From assembly GCA_049426725.1 (NCBI GenBank), contig JBMSYN010000012.1, positions 13,686 through 77,685 of the forward strand: a stretch of 64,000 nucleotides of DNA. Direction: 5' to 3'. This stretch comes from UBA961 sp049426725. Lineage in GTDB: Bacteria; Bacteroidota; Ignavibacteria; Kapaibacteriales; UBA961. Below, one piece after another: positions 1 to 9,995 of this stretch. Under the pieces are notes generated by a model. That model saw nothing but the letters and a program-made list of their open reading frames with translations. It had not been told where the DNA came from and did no database searches. Both the position numbers and the translations under genes were made by a program. Within the stretch, counting starts at the first letter, position 1; each line of letters begins with the position of its first letter.

Positions 1-1236
1 CCAAACACTGGACAAATATGTTTTTACCGATTCCGCACGTCTCAATGACAATGCTTTATCTCCTTTTTCTTTTTGAATATCTGCATTGCATCCTGTGAGT
101 GTTATTGTGGAATTTGGTTTTTCTGTCATGCGTTTTCCGATGATGTTCAGAATATGCAAATACGTTTCAACATGATTTGGAGTATGGATAAAGTCTATGT
201 CGAAAAGAGGTGTATCTTCAGATGCAAGTCGAGCATATCGTTGTGGTATCTGATCTTCGCCTTCTTCAAAGAACACAAAATTCAGAAGTGGTGTCATGGT
301 AAGTGATGAATATTCTTGAATGATGATATTGACGATATTCTCTTCTTTGGACTGTTCATTTACACTATATGCGGCAAGTTTTGCATTGAGTCTGCGAGGA
401 GCAAACGGTTTGATTGTATCAATCTCTATTGTTGGTAGAGGAGTTATCGGAATTTCCATCAACCGTGCAGGACTTATTGATGTATAAGCCAGCATGATGC
501 CTGCTCGCAATGCATTCAATGAAAGTGATTCATTAGTATTTGCAAATTCTATTGGTTGATTGAGTAAATGAATGTATGAGATCTCCGGAATCAATGAGAT
601 TGATTCGCTCAATGTAAAATCATAGAATATCCCAATTGAAGGACCATATATGAATGAGGTTGGTGAAAATATGCTCGTTTTTTCATTGCGAATTGTACTC
701 TTTGTGTCTGAAAACACAAGACCTTTAGGGTAAATCAATTCTTCTTTTCCATTTCCTTCTGCTTCGGATTGCAAACGCATGGTAAATCCTCCGCGAATCC
801 CCAATCCTGCATCCAAGGGTTTCCAAGTGATGGATGGTGTGATGCTTATTGAAGGAATGCTGAATGACATTGTGAATTGAGATTGTGCTTCAACGATGTC
901 ATAACCCGAGCCATTGAAAGACAATGCATTACCAATGATATTGACAGCTGAAAACTCAGCGTGAGATTTCACATAATCAACTGAAATATCCATTCCAACT
1001 GATGTATTCATTGCATATCGAATTGATGCTCCAAAGAATGGATCATATAATGATGAGCTTCCATCAAACCCTTTGCAACAATTTTCAAGTCCTGGCAGAG
1101 CTTGGAAAACTCCATTGCTTTGAGTTCTTTGCATTCCACCAAATAGTCCATAGGACCAAGGAGAGCGATCAATTTGAGCAAAAGATGCAGCATTGAAGAA
1201 ACACATCAATGCAAGGAAATTCAAAATCCTATTCAT
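1..1236 (-). CDS. Outer-membrane beta-barrel protein with C-terminal OmpA-like domain (partial, runs off left edge)
   Basis: Reading the minus strand from the ATG at 1236 gives an uninterrupted frame of 412 codons to the window edge, so the 3' end is missing. Residues 1-20 form a signal peptide ending AASFAQ. A region rich in alternating hydrophobic strands follows (about 25-280), as in OprF/OmpA-type porins. The last visible part has the start of an OmpA/MotB peptidoglycan-binding domain, with the pattern TLTGCNAD, then LSLRRAESVKTYL, matching the family's conserved RA..V..YL helix. By family knowledge it would sit in the outer membrane and anchor to peptidoglycan. It starts 9 bp after the stop of the T9SS protein read from 5244, so the two are probably co-transcribed. 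The exact role is unknown; some OmpA-domain barrels are T9SS accessory proteins, but nothing visible proves that. Confidence 0.8.
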   Translation of the reverse strand, partial: MNRILNFLALMCFFNAASFAQIDRSPWSYGLFGGMQRTQSNGVFQALPGLENCCKGFDGSSSLYDPFFGASIRYAMNTSVGMDISVDYVKSHAEFSAVNIIGNALSFNGSGYDIVEAQSQFTMSFSIPSISITPSITWKPLDAGLGIRGGFTMRLQSEAEGNGKEELIYPKGLVFSDTKSTIRNEKTSIFSPTSFIYGPSIGIFYDFTLSESISLIPEISYIHLLNQPIEFANTNESLSLNALRAGIMLAYTSISPARLMEIPITPLPTIEIDTIKPFAPRRLNAKLAAYSVNEQSKEENIVNIIIQEYSSLTMTPLLNFVFFEEGEDQIPQRYARLASEDTPLFDIDFIHTPNHVETYLHILNIIGKRMTEKPNSTITLTGCNADIQKEKGDKALSLRRAESVKTYLSSVW

Positions 1237-1245
1237 GATCTATTC

Positions 1246-4200
1246 CTATCGAATGATGATGCATTGTTGTGAATCTCTACCATATCGCGATTGCAGTATA
1301 AGTCTGTACATTCCTGCCGGAAAATCGGAATCAAAAACAAATGTTGCATGTTCGGGCATTGACATGTTTTGGGTTTGTTCATTCCATATCTTCATATCGA
1401 CAATTGACCCTTTTGCATCAAACAATGTGAGTGTGACTTCTTCACCATGAAATCGAATTGCATGTGCTGTGAATATGTCTTGAGCAGGAATAGGTTGTAT
1501 GGACTGGAGGAATGGCATGCCCGAGAAATCGAACATGCGAATCGAAGAATCAGACAATCTACAGAGTGAATCCAATTCAAAAACTCCATTTGCCGTATTC
1601 GATGTCAATCGAGAGCATGCCCAATTCAATGAATCGACTTTGATGATTGTTTTTCCTGGATCACCCATGATTGCAGCACCGGTAATCATAAGTAATGTAT
1701 CACCCGATTGAAATGCAGGTGGATTGTCAATGATGATTTGAAGTGTTCGCAATCTTCCATTCACACTATTCTTTACTATTCTACCACGACTGATTGTTGG
1801 ATTTGGATCAAAGACCCATGGATCATAGTGCACTTGCAATGCAATAGATTGAGGAGGACAAGCAAGTGATACTGGATAGCGTTCAATCACAACTGGAATA
1901 TTTGCTTTCTTTTCAAGCGGATGCGCTTTTGTATACGGTATCGTGAGCATGACAGGATATACTGCATTATCATATTCAACCGAAACGCCTTTTGTAACCG
2001 AGCATCCATTCGCATCGATTGCAGTAAGCACATATTCTCTGCTTCTTGTGGTAATGCAGATGGTTTTTGCAATTGTACTGTCTTGTAATTCAAGAGGTTT
2101 CAAACCATCAAGATCGCGCCATTCATATACATATGAAGGTTTTCCTCCATTTGCTTCACCTCCGATGATGACAGAATCACATGGACAAACAAAAACGCGA
2201 TCGGGGAATGACAAATCAGGTCCATTCACCTTGACTGTTTTTTGTACTGAAATTGAACATCCTGCTGAATCCGTCAATGTTGATCCAAGCACAAAGTCTT
2301 TATCAAAACCAGCAATCGTAAATATTGTGTCAGAATTTTGAATCGGCAAATTGTCAATTGTCCAATCTACTTTATATGGTGGCGTGCCACCTGAAGTCTG
2401 TAAAGTTGCTGTGATCGACCCACCTTTGCACATCAGCGAATCAACATTCATATTCAATTTCAATTGTGGTCGAACATTGATCACCATGAATGCAGTCGTG
2501 GATTTTCCTCCATCATCGGTAACTGTCAAAGAATACACAGTTGAGGTATCCGGTGAGAAGCGTGGATTATACACTGTTGGATTGTCAACTCCTGCAGTGG
2601 GACTCCACTGATACGTGAATGGTGCTTTACCACATGTTGCTTCTTCTCCGCGCGGTGGAGTAACATCCCCATAACAAATGGTTGTATCTGATGCAGGTCG
2701 TGGATTCGGCACGGGTTCAACACAGACAGAAATTGTATCCATTGCAGAACAACCTCTCGCATCCGTCACTATAACGCTGTACAATGTACTCAACAATGGA
2801 TTTACGGTAATTGTTGAACTTGATGTTTTCAATCCAATCGGAATCCATTCATAGGAATATGGAGGTGTACCGCTTGTGACATTAACTTTGAAACCGACAC
2901 TGTCTCCACGGCAAATACAATACGAATTGCTATACAATCTATCTATCTTGAGTGACATCGATTTTTCAGTTTCGAACACTACTGTATCCATTCCCATGCA
3001 TCCTGAAGAAGTATATGCTGTCAATGTATATGTCATGGAAAATGTGCTATCCGGAAACGTCACCAAAGGTCGTGCATCATAGGGATTATCTAAAAATGTG
3101 GAAGGCGTCCACTCATATCGCAATGTATCGCTTGGATCAGCAATGACTGTTGGTGTAAAGCGGAATGGAGCGACGGGACTACAAATGTATTGAGATCTTC
3201 CTGCATCGACTTTAGGGCATGGATTCAATGTATAGAAAACAGTATCGCTTCTTGATACATTTTGTCCATCCGTAACAGTCAACACATAACCATATGTCTT
3301 TTTCATTGTGGGATTTTCATTCACTTTAACTGTCACCGGAACTGAGTTCAATGCACTGAGTGCAGAGAGCGGAGCATTATTGAGAGCAGACCACCGATAT
3401 GTAAAGGGAATGACACCACATCGTGCTGCAATTCCGATTTCTCCTCCTTTTTGATCGCATACACATTCCGTGATGTCTTGTCCTGCATTTGCATCCGGTA
3501 TCAATCGAACATCAACGAATATTGTGTCCATACTAAAGCAATCATTTGAGTCCGTGACCATCAATTCATAATTACCGGGCATTGTTGGATGTATGAGTGC
3601 TTTTGCCTGATTTTGGTTCACGATATTTGCATTGCCGGGGGTCAATCTTCTCCATTGATATCGAAATGGCGGTGTTCCACCTTTGACTGATGCATTATTT
3701 CCAATTTCAATTGTATCTCCGATGCACAATACTCGAGCATCACTTCCTGCATTGAGAATTGGTGAGTCTGCAATGCGAATTGAATATGTATATGTTGCCG
3801 TACAGCCAAGTTCATCTTTTACATTCACGGAATATGTATGAATACCGGGATCAGATCTCTTTACGGTGAGTGTCGAGGAAAAAACAGAACCAATCACCCC
3901 ATCCATTGGTGTCCAGCTATAAGTCAATGAACCGGAACTGCTGTTGACATTTGGGGTAATCCTGATCACATCTCCTTTGCAACCAAGAATCATGGATTGC
4001 GGTTGGATTACGGGTAATGCCCGAACGGTCAATGTCATTGTGTCGCGCTTTTCACATCCAAGAGCATCTCTAACCCACACTGAAAATCTATATTGTCCGG
4101 GGTTCAATGGTTTTGGGTTGATTATTGCAGTATCTCTATTTCCATCGATGGTATTGCCATCAAGTGAAGACCACAAATATGTTAGGGCTCCTTGCGCGCC

Positions 4201-5244
4201 TTGCACCGAAACAGGTATGGCAATTGATGTTTGAGCGCAAATGATTGAATCTTTCAGATTCACTTCGAGCGGATTCTCAACTTTCACTGTCGTATTCAGC
4301 GTATCAATCAAAATACCCGAAGACCTACGAATGATTAATTGAACAGGATAGGTACCTGTGATTGGTCTTGAGAACTGTACTATTTTTCCGGTTTTGGTTT
4401 CACCGGGAAGATTCCATGTCCAGGAAATCACATTGGCAGAATCAGATGTATATCCTATCAGAGAGGCAGATTGATTTGGGCAAAGTGTTCCTCGCGGACT
4501 CAGCCCTTCAACGGATATTCTGGATGTGCTTTTATGTCCGAAAGATACGATGTCATGATTTGCAAAAGCACCCCCGGTAGATGAAGTAAATCCAAGCCAT
4601 GCAGTTTGATTATCCAAATCGAGTAGTGAATCTAGTTTGACATAAGCCGTGATTTTTGGTGTATTGAAGTCATCGAGATAGACTTTCATGATATTGTTGA
4701 CATAATCAATGCGCATAACATGAACAGCTCCATCTTCCAGAAGTGGAATATTTCTTGAAGTACCCAATGTGATCGAATGATCGGGACTATTTGCATTCTT
4801 CCCGCGTGTTTGAATGCCTATGTGATTGTCATTGGGGTCCCTATACTCGGAATTGGGATAGGTGTCAAATTCTATTGCAAGACTATTCGGTATTCCCATA
4901 TACCCGATGCCTCCACCAAATACTCCGATTGCACTCGCACTATTGTTTTGAATCACGAATGCAATGCCATCGGCTCCTGAATTGCCCGGCTGTGTAATCT
5001 GAAATCCAATCTGAATTGAAAAATCTCGTGCAACATTTCTTTTCTCTTTCAGCCATATTCCACCACCTTGATTATATGTTGCATCAGTGAGGCGAATGCG
5101 TTTGTTGAATAGTTTTGCTTTTCCAACAAAGTGGAACATGGAGGGATCAGTGAATTCACTGATATACAAATCTCCCTGGGCATGCAGTATAGTTGTTGCG
5201 AACAATATGCAGTAAAGTAGTGTCAGATAGCGAATCATAGGCAT
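1246..5244 (-). CDS. Giant T9SS-secreted protein: L-type lectin-like domain plus PKD/Ig-like repeats
   Basis: 1332 residues. A signal peptide (residues 1-22, ending ILHAQ) leads into a bacterial legume-lectin-like domain at about 25-240, with the typical elements GADGIAFVIQN, LAIEFDTYPN and NHIGIQ. Residues about 245-1180 are tandem PKD/SprB-like repeats of about 90 residues. They recur with phrases such as GTPPYSYEW, TYQWSP, YSLTVTD and SGCS..DT, the latter a paired-cysteine motif. The last 80 residues have the T9SS type A pattern (LFDAKGSIVD, FPAGMYRLILQS). The likely role is a cell-surface or released adhesin that binds glycans, exported by the Por secretion system. An alternative start at Met3 is possible. 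The carbohydrate target cannot be told from sequence. Confidence 0.88.
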   Translation of the reverse strand: MPMIRYLTLLYCILFATTILHAQGDLYISEFTDPSMFHFVGKAKLFNKRIRLTDATYNQGGGIWLKEKRNVARDFSIQIGFQITQPGNSGADGIAFVIQNNSASAIGVFGGGIGYMGIPNSLAIEFDTYPNSEYRDPNDNHIGIQTRGKNANSPDHSITLGTSRNIPLLEDGAVHVMRIDYVNNIMKVYLDDFNTPKITAYVKLDSLLDLDNQTAWLGFTSSTGGAFANHDIVSFGHKSTSRISVEGLSPRGTLCPNQSASLIGYTSDSANVISWTWNLPGETKTGKIVQFSRPITGTYPVQLIIRRSSGILIDTLNTTVKVENPLEVNLKDSIICAQTSIAIPVSVQGAQGALTYLWSSLDGNTIDGNRDTAIINPKPLNPGQYRFSVWVRDALGCEKRDTMTLTVRALPVIQPQSMILGCKGDVIRITPNVNSSSGSLTYSWTPMDGVIGSVFSSTLTVKRSDPGIHTYSVNVKDELGCTATYTYSIRIADSPILNAGSDARVLCIGDTIEIGNNASVKGGTPPFRYQWRRLTPGNANIVNQNQAKALIHPTMPGNYELMVTDSNDCFSMDTIFVDVRLIPDANAGQDITECVCDQKGGEIGIAARCGVIPFTYRWSALNNAPLSALSALNSVPVTVKVNENPTMKKTYGYVLTVTDGQNVSRSDTVFYTLNPCPKVDAGRSQYICSPVAPFRFTPTVIADPSDTLRYEWTPSTFLDNPYDARPLVTFPDSTFSMTYTLTAYTSSGCMGMDTVVFETEKSMSLKIDRLYSNSYCICRGDSVGFKVNVTSGTPPYSYEWIPIGLKTSSSTITVNPLLSTLYSVIVTDARGCSAMDTISVCVEPVPNPRPASDTTICYGDVTPPRGEEATCGKAPFTYQWSPTAGVDNPTVYNPRFSPDTSTVYSLTVTDDGGKSTTAFMVINVRPQLKLNMNVDSLMCKGGSITATLQTSGGTPPYKVDWTIDNLPIQNSDTIFTIAGFDKDFVLGSTLTDSAGCSISVQKTVKVNGPDLSFPDRVFVCPCDSVIIGGEANGGKPSYVYEWRDLDGLKPLELQDSTIAKTICITTRSREYVLTAIDANGCSVTKGVSVEYDNAVYPVMLTIPYTKAHPLEKKANIPVVIERYPVSLACPPQSIALQVHYDPWVFDPNPTISRGRIVKNSVNGRLRTLQIIIDNPPAFQSGDTLLMITGAAIMGDPGKTIIKVDSLNWACSRLTSNTANGVFELDSLCRLSDSSIRMFDFSGMPFLQSIQPIPAQDIFTAHAIRFHGEEVTLTLFDAKGSIVDMKIWNEQTQNMSMPEHATFVFDSDFPAGMYRLILQSRYGRDSQQCIIIR

Positions 5245-5291
5245 TACATGAGATTTATAATCATCACAAAATACAAATCAATCAATGAAGT

Positions 5292-5912
5292 TTAGTTGAA
5301 TTCCTTTTCTATAATGGTGATTCTTCCGGGATATGTCATATTCCCCAGGAATGTTTCAATCACGGGTTTGGCATCCAATGTGACAGACACTTGACTTGAC
5401 CCCGGATTTGCCAAGGCAAATGCCAATTTTGCCATACCGGCATAACCCCTCTCCTCAAATACAGAAAAGAGATTGAATTCTGTGGTGATTGGAATGGTTA
5501 CTATTTCCCCACCTGCCGGCAATGTGATAGGTCCTTTAATAATCCCCGATAGAGTAGGAACATCATCTATCAATAATCTCCATTCCATCGATTGAAGCGT
5601 GGCAATTCCACTCATTGACATGCCATTTCCTTTTACGGTTTCATTCGGATTTCTTGCTTCCACATTCACGGTCAAAGATAGTGGAAGAGATCTACCTGCC
5701 ACTTTTCCTGCAAGCGACATGGTTTCACCGACGGAAAAGTCTGTGACTTTTTGTTTTCCCATTACACTTACTCCTCCAATTGAAATACCACTGAGTGATC
5801 CAATTCTAAACTGAACCTGTTTCATGGAAGACAAATTTTGAAGGATGGAGCATCCTTGAAATACCATGATCAATACACATGCGATACCAATAGAATAAAG
5901 AGATCTCTTCAT
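5292..5912 (-). CDS. LEA type 2-like lipoprotein
   Basis: 206 residues. The first 21 residues form a lipoprotein signal with lipobox VFQGC (lipidated Cys21). The mature part is beta-rich and contains LTVNVEARNPNE (about 80-91), the hallmark NPN segment of LEA type 2 / WHy domains, which in bacteria occur in small periplasmic lipoproteins. Cys21 is followed by Ser, which does not suggest inner-membrane retention. It ends 48 bp upstream of the giant lectin gene on the same strand, so it may be part of that surface operon. Family assignment rests on the NPN motif and overall look; function is unknown. Confidence 0.65.
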   Translation of the reverse strand: MKRSLYSIGIACVLIMVFQGCSILQNLSSMKQVQFRIGSLSGISIGGVSVMGKQKVTDFSVGETMSLAGKVAGRSLPLSLTVNVEARNPNETVKGNGMSMSGIATLQSMEWRLLIDDVPTLSGIIKGPITLPAGGEIVTIPITTEFNLFSVFEERGYAGMAKLAFALANPGSSQVSVTLDAKPVIETFLGNMTYPGRITIIEKEFN

Positions 5913-6038
5913 GAATATTACCTTTTGTTTACATCTCGCTGATTAACAAATATTTACATGAATCAACCAAGCGAATTCAGTTGATTGCACTCAAATTAAC
6001 ATTAAATCAGCACAACTTTTGCAAAGAAGGATTGAACA

Positions 6039-7211
6039 ATGGAACATAATCTTCTGATACTCTTGATTGTGATTTGTATTTCATTACTATTACTTCTGTT
6101 CAACACACTAAGAAATGCCATCCTTTTTCATCATGTGAAAAAAATCGATGAAAAGCTCGAAGAAATGCCGATGATCAGCATTCTTGTTCCGGCAAGAAAT
6201 GAAGAAGACACAATTGAAGCTTGCATACGATCTTTATGCGAACAAGATTATGACAATTATGAAGTGATTGTACTCAATGATCATTCTCAAGATGCAACAG
6301 GTGACATCTTACATCAATTACAATCCGAATATTGTGATCGACTATCTGTTATTGAGGGCACACTTCTTCCAAGTCATTGGATAGGAAAACCACATGCATG
6401 CCATCAATTGTCTTTGAAGGCAAGTGGAGAATATATACTGTTCACTGATGCAGACACCATACATGATAGACATAGCATTTCTTCACTTATTACTTATGCA
6501 CAAAAGCATCAGATAGATATGTTGAGTGCCGTACCCAAACAGCAATTGCATTTATTCTGGGAGCATGTTGCGGTACCTTTCATTCATACACTGTATTTGA
6601 CTTATCTTCCTCATGATTTGATCATGAACAATCCAAATCCACAATTTGCTGCAGCGAATGGACAAGCTTTATTGTTCAAGAGAGAGTCATATCTAGAAAT
6701 TGGAGGTCACACTTCAGTGTCATCAAGCATCGCCGAAGATATTGATCTCGCAATTCGCATGAAGTCATTTGGTAAACGGTTATGCCATTCTTCTGCATTA
6801 GAAATCATTTCCTGCAGAATGTATAGAACTTCACGAGATGTATTCACAGGATTCTCAAAGAATGCATTTGCCACAATGCATTTCGATATCTATAAGCTGC
6901 TCTTCTTTGTCACCCACCTTTTCTTCACCTATGTATTCCCTTTCATTGCATTGATAATTGGAATCGTATTCAATGAATCATTGATCATGATATTTAGTGG
7001 GACATCCATTCTTCTGGGAATGTCATTGAGAACCATCATTGCCATGTATTTTGGTTATCCCATGTGGCATGCCTTTTTGCATGGATTGACAGCATTCACC
7101 TTTATCGTTTTTGCCATCAATTCAGCCATTTGGAGCATGAAGAAAAATGGTACGGAATGGAAAGGAAGAACATACTCACTTTCAAAACAAGCAAAACCGA
7201 TTATTTCATAA
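6039..7211 (+). CDS. Membrane-bound family 2 glycosyltransferase (CrtQ/HpnB-like)
   Basis: 390 residues. An N-terminal membrane helix (4-22) precedes a GT-A catalytic domain. The nucleotide-sugar binding start is ISILVPARNEEDTI (46-59), the metal-binding DxD is DADT (137-140), and the acceptor-side acid motif is AEDIDLAIRMK (about 232-242). The segment HWIGKPHACHQL (113-124) is like that in the HpnB and CrtQ branch of GT2 enzymes, which act on hopanoid or carotenoid lipids. Three to four membrane helices close the protein (about 285-365). The lipid acceptor is uncertain. A carotenoid is possible given the carotenoid-processing gene at 31 kb, but the two are 24 kb apart. It is divergent from the lipoprotein gene and followed after 18 bp by a small membrane protein. 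Confidence 0.82.
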   Translation: MEHNLLILLIVICISLLLLLFNTLRNAILFHHVKKIDEKLEEMPMISILVPARNEEDTIEACIRSLCEQDYDNYEVIVLNDHSQDATGDILHQLQSEYCDRLSVIEGTLLPSHWIGKPHACHQLSLKASGEYILFTDADTIHDRHSISSLITYAQKHQIDMLSAVPKQQLHLFWEHVAVPFIHTLYLTYLPHDLIMNNPNPQFAAANGQALLFKRESYLEIGGHTSVSSSIAEDIDLAIRMKSFGKRLCHSSALEIISCRMYRTSRDVFTGFSKNAFATMHFDIYKLLFFVTHLFFTYVFPFIALIIGIVFNESLIMIFSGTSILLGMSLRTIIAMYFGYPMWHAFLHGLTAFTFIVFAINSAIWSMKKNGTEWKGRTYSLSKQAKPIIS

Positions 7212-7229
7212 GTCCATGAGGAATCAACA

Positions 7230-7472
7230 ATGAGAACAATACCTTTCTATGTTCACGGCATCATGTGGTTAACATTTTTAATCATTGGATGTATACAACT
7301 TGCGAAAGCACAAATGATCTCTGCTTCAGGAGCGATGGGAATGGGTATAGTATTTTACAGATATTGCTTGTTTCACGTACAACAATTTCAATGGAGATGG
7401 CTCAAACCTATTCTCCTTGTGCAGATCTGTGTTTCGATCGTTCTTTGGTTCTTGGCATTATATGTTTTTTGA
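7230..7472 (+). CDS. Small membrane protein, unknown function
   Basis: 80 residues with two or three hydrophobic helices (about 8-26, 28-46 and 60-80), starting 18 bp after the glycosyltransferase and on the same strand, so probably co-transcribed. A different-frame reading of the same DNA (7265-7513) lacks membrane character and would overlap the minus-strand Sua5 gene, so this frame is preferred. No family recognised. Confidence 0.5.
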   Translation: MRTIPFYVHGIMWLTFLIIGCIQLAKAQMISASGAMGMGIVFYRYCLFHVQQFQWRWLKPILLVQICVSIVLWFLALYVF

Positions 7473-7478
7473 TTGAGC

Positions 7479-8438
7479 TCATTGCTCTCCCAATGCCTTC
7501 TCAATGCGATTGAACAATGCAGATTTGGATGCTCTATCTTCAATCGGAAATAAAATGATAATATCTTTTACACCTTTGATGTCAGCAGAACGAAGAATAT
7601 CATAGTAGGTGTGCTCTTTGAGTGGAAAGATATCACCAAATTGTGTTGACACATGCATGGACAATTTCATTGCATGGGGAAATCTTCTTTGTAATCCATC
7701 AAATTCTTCGTGCGTGGAACACATATGCAAATGTGCCTTTGGCGAATAATGTCGATATTTCATTCCGGGTGATTGAATGTTCTTTTCGCCTTTACTCACT
7801 ATTTCCACTTTCTTCTTTAGCACTTCTTCTATTTGTTCGGCGGTAATCATTCCAGGTCGTAGAATCATTGGACCTGGACTCACCCGAATGACTGTTGATT
7901 CAATGCCAACCGTGCATTGTCCGCCATCAAGAACAGCATCTATCTTTCCATCAAGATCTTCCAGAACATGATATGCATTTGTTGGGCTGGGCCTTCCTGA
8001 AATATTTGCTGATGGCGCACAAAGTGGACCACTCAGTTTCAGCAATTGCAATGCTATGGCATGATTGGGCATGCGAATGGCAATAGTATCCAAACCACCT
8101 GTGGCTTCTCTTGGTATTGTTGCTTTTGCGGGCAATACAATAGTCAATGGTCCGGGAAAAAAAGCTGCTGCCAATTTCTTTGCATCTTCCGGAATCTCTG
8201 CTGCTAGCAATTCCAATTCATCTATTGAACAAACATGTGCAATCAATGGATTATCTATAGGGCGACCCTTTGCCTGAAACACTTTCTTCAATGCTTCGGG
8301 ATTGAACACTGATGCTCCAAGACCATACACAGTCTCAGTTGGAAAGGCAACCAATTTTCCATCTTTCAACATTGCTGCGGCCTTCTGAATATCTTCTTCA
8401 GAATTGCCGAATAATCGAAGTGTTGTGAGTTCACTCAT
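7479..8438 (-). CDS. tsaC: L-threonylcarbamoyladenylate synthase (Sua5 type)
   Basis: 319 residues, the long Sua5 form with a YrdC domain plus C-terminal Sua5 domain. The enzyme makes threonylcarbamoyl-AMP from threonine, bicarbonate and ATP for the universal t6A37 tRNA modification. Seen motifs: FPTETVYGLG (32-41), KGRPIDNPL (58-66), GPLTIVLPA and SANISGRPSPT, all classical YrdC elements. The linker PGMKYRHYSPKA precedes the Sua5 domain (about 230-319). It is the last gene of a minus-strand run, 11 bp downstream of the S10 peptidase gene, and its end lies 6 bp from the convergent small membrane gene. Confidence 0.95.
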   Translation of the reverse strand: MSELTTLRLFGNSEEDIQKAAAMLKDGKLVAFPTETVYGLGASVFNPEALKKVFQAKGRPIDNPLIAHVCSIDELELLAAEIPEDAKKLAAAFFPGPLTIVLPAKATIPREATGGLDTIAIRMPNHAIALQLLKLSGPLCAPSANISGRPSPTNAYHVLEDLDGKIDAVLDGGQCTVGIESTVIRVSPGPMILRPGMITAEQIEEVLKKKVEIVSKGEKNIQSPGMKYRHYSPKAHLHMCSTHEEFDGLQRRFPHAMKLSMHVSTQFGDIFPLKEHTYYDILRSADIKGVKDIIILFPIEDRASKSALFNRIEKALGEQ

Positions 8439-8449
8439 TCTGAATGCCT

Positions 8450-9973
8450 TTATTGTGACAATACATTCGCGTAAAATTGTTCGATGTCTTTTGTGAATTG
8501 AATCAAAGACTCTTTTTCGATATACATCATGTGTCCTGATCGATAATATTTCATGGAAATATTCTTCCGTAATTCAGGCTCAAGTGACAAATGATTGATG
8601 GTATATTCTGAAGCAAAAAATGGTGTGGCTAAATCATACCAGCCATTGCCGACATAGACTTTTAAAAATCTGTTTTTGTTCATTGCTTTTCTCAGTGCTT
8701 CTCCTACATAAGGAAATCCTCTTTCTGCACTTCCCCAATTCCATGGCTGGACTTTACCTGTAAGAATTTCATAAGGCAAATCACTTTCAAAGCCAAGATT
8801 TGCACGCAGATAATGATTGACTGTCGAGGTGAAAGGACCATATATCACTGCATTATAACTTGGATCATATTCGAAATTCTCGCCTGCGGCATCTCTGTCT
8901 GTTCCGGTGAAACGGCTATCCAAACGTCCAACTGTTTTTCTTTGATCGCGCAGCAATTCTTTTGTGAACCTGAATATGTCGGGTCTATTGTTTGTGGACG
9001 CTATGAATTCTTTCGACAAACCTGTATATCTACTCAATCGTTCAGAAATTGCATTATGTTCTGCTTCAGTTGCCACATGACCTTTTGCGAGATACATCAA
9101 ATATTCAGTCAATGACCAATCGCGAATCTCTTGCAATGTCTTTTCTTGATCGGCTCGCATAGTTGCATCAAGCTTTCCATGATACATCGCAGTTGCCGCA
9201 TAGGTTGGTAGAAATAGAGCGCATGGTAGATCATTCGATGCACTAAAGCGCAATGTTTGAAAATCCAATACCATCGAGATGAGCAATATTCCATTGACAT
9301 ACATGCCATGTCGATCCGCCAAATGATCTGCCAAATATGCGGCTCTCGTGGTACCATAACTTTCGCCTGCAAGAAACTTGGGTGAAAGCCAACGTTTGTT
9401 TTGCGTTGTATATAAACGCACGAATGTTCCAACGGATGTCACATCCTCATCAAGACCATGAAATTGCTCTTTCTTTTCATCTTTTGCAGGACGACTATAT
9501 CCTGTTCCAACCGGATCAATAAATACAAGATCTGTGAATTCGAGCCATGAAAATTCATTGTCAATCATCGTGCCGGGTGGCTTCGTCATGTCTCCTTTGT
9601 CTGTCATCACAACTCTCTTCGGTCCAAGCGCACCCATATGCAACCACACCGAAGATGAACCAGGACCGCCATTGAAAGCAAATGTGATTGGTCTTTTTTC
9701 TGTTGCTCCATCAGTGCGCACATATGCAACATAAAACATCGTTGCTTTTACTACTCCATTGTCATCGGTGATATTCATATACCCGGTAGTTGCAGTATAG
9801 GAAATAGACTTCCCTTTTATGCTTACTGTTCCTTTAGTAATGATAGGTGTTTGAGAATATTCTGTTGGAACCGACTTTTCAGGTTGAGTTTTTTTCTCAT
9901 TTTGAGCTTCAGCATCAGCCATGGTACATAATCCAAGTAAGAAACAAATTGTAAGTAAGCGAAGGATCATCAT
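8450..9973 (-). CDS. Secreted serine carboxypeptidase-like peptidase (family S10)
   Basis: 507 residues with a signal peptide (about 1-24). Catalytic triad candidates of the S10 alpha/beta-hydrolase family are visible: Ser205 in GESYG (203-207), Asp447 in GNGWYDLATP, and His481 in SGHMMY. The oxyanion-hole segment NGGPGSSSVW (101-110) and DPVGTGYS (153-160) are also typical. It likely removes C-terminal amino acids from peptides in the periplasm or outside the cell. Length matches the bacterial S10 family. It lies 22 bp after the SDR gene and 11 bp before the Sua5 gene, in a transcription unit of unrelated housekeeping functions. Confidence 0.92.
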   Translation of the reverse strand: MMILRLLTICFLLGLCTMADAEAQNEKKTQPEKSVPTEYSQTPIITKGTVSIKGKSISYTATTGYMNITDDNGVVKATMFYVAYVRTDGATEKRPITFAFNGGPGSSSVWLHMGALGPKRVVMTDKGDMTKPPGTMIDNEFSWLEFTDLVFIDPVGTGYSRPAKDEKKEQFHGLDEDVTSVGTFVRLYTTQNKRWLSPKFLAGESYGTTRAAYLADHLADRHGMYVNGILLISMVLDFQTLRFSASNDLPCALFLPTYAATAMYHGKLDATMRADQEKTLQEIRDWSLTEYLMYLAKGHVATEAEHNAISERLSRYTGLSKEFIASTNNRPDIFRFTKELLRDQRKTVGRLDSRFTGTDRDAAGENFEYDPSYNAVIYGPFTSTVNHYLRANLGFESDLPYEILTGKVQPWNWGSAERGFPYVGEALRKAMNKNRFLKVYVGNGWYDLATPFFASEYTINHLSLEPELRKNISMKYYRSGHMMYIEKESLIQFTKDIEQFYANVLSQ

Positions 9974-9995
9974 ATCCTCGATGAAATTGAATGGT

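Noticed and set aside
1943..2341. A 132-codon plus-strand frame inside the giant lectin/PKD gene.
   Set aside because: It is the antisense shadow of a well-supported 1332-residue protein with signal peptide and T9SS domain.
1246..5244. The repeated PKD/Ig-like coding blocks here and at 18967-21609 and 58032-60746 as possible DNA repeats or CRISPR arrays.
   Set aside because: The repetition is at protein level with diverged DNA; there are no identical short repeats with unique spacers.
7265..7513. An 82-codon frame overlapping the small membrane protein at 7230.
   Set aside because: It has no membrane or domain character, overlaps the Sua5 gene, and the 7230 frame has clear hydrophobic helices.
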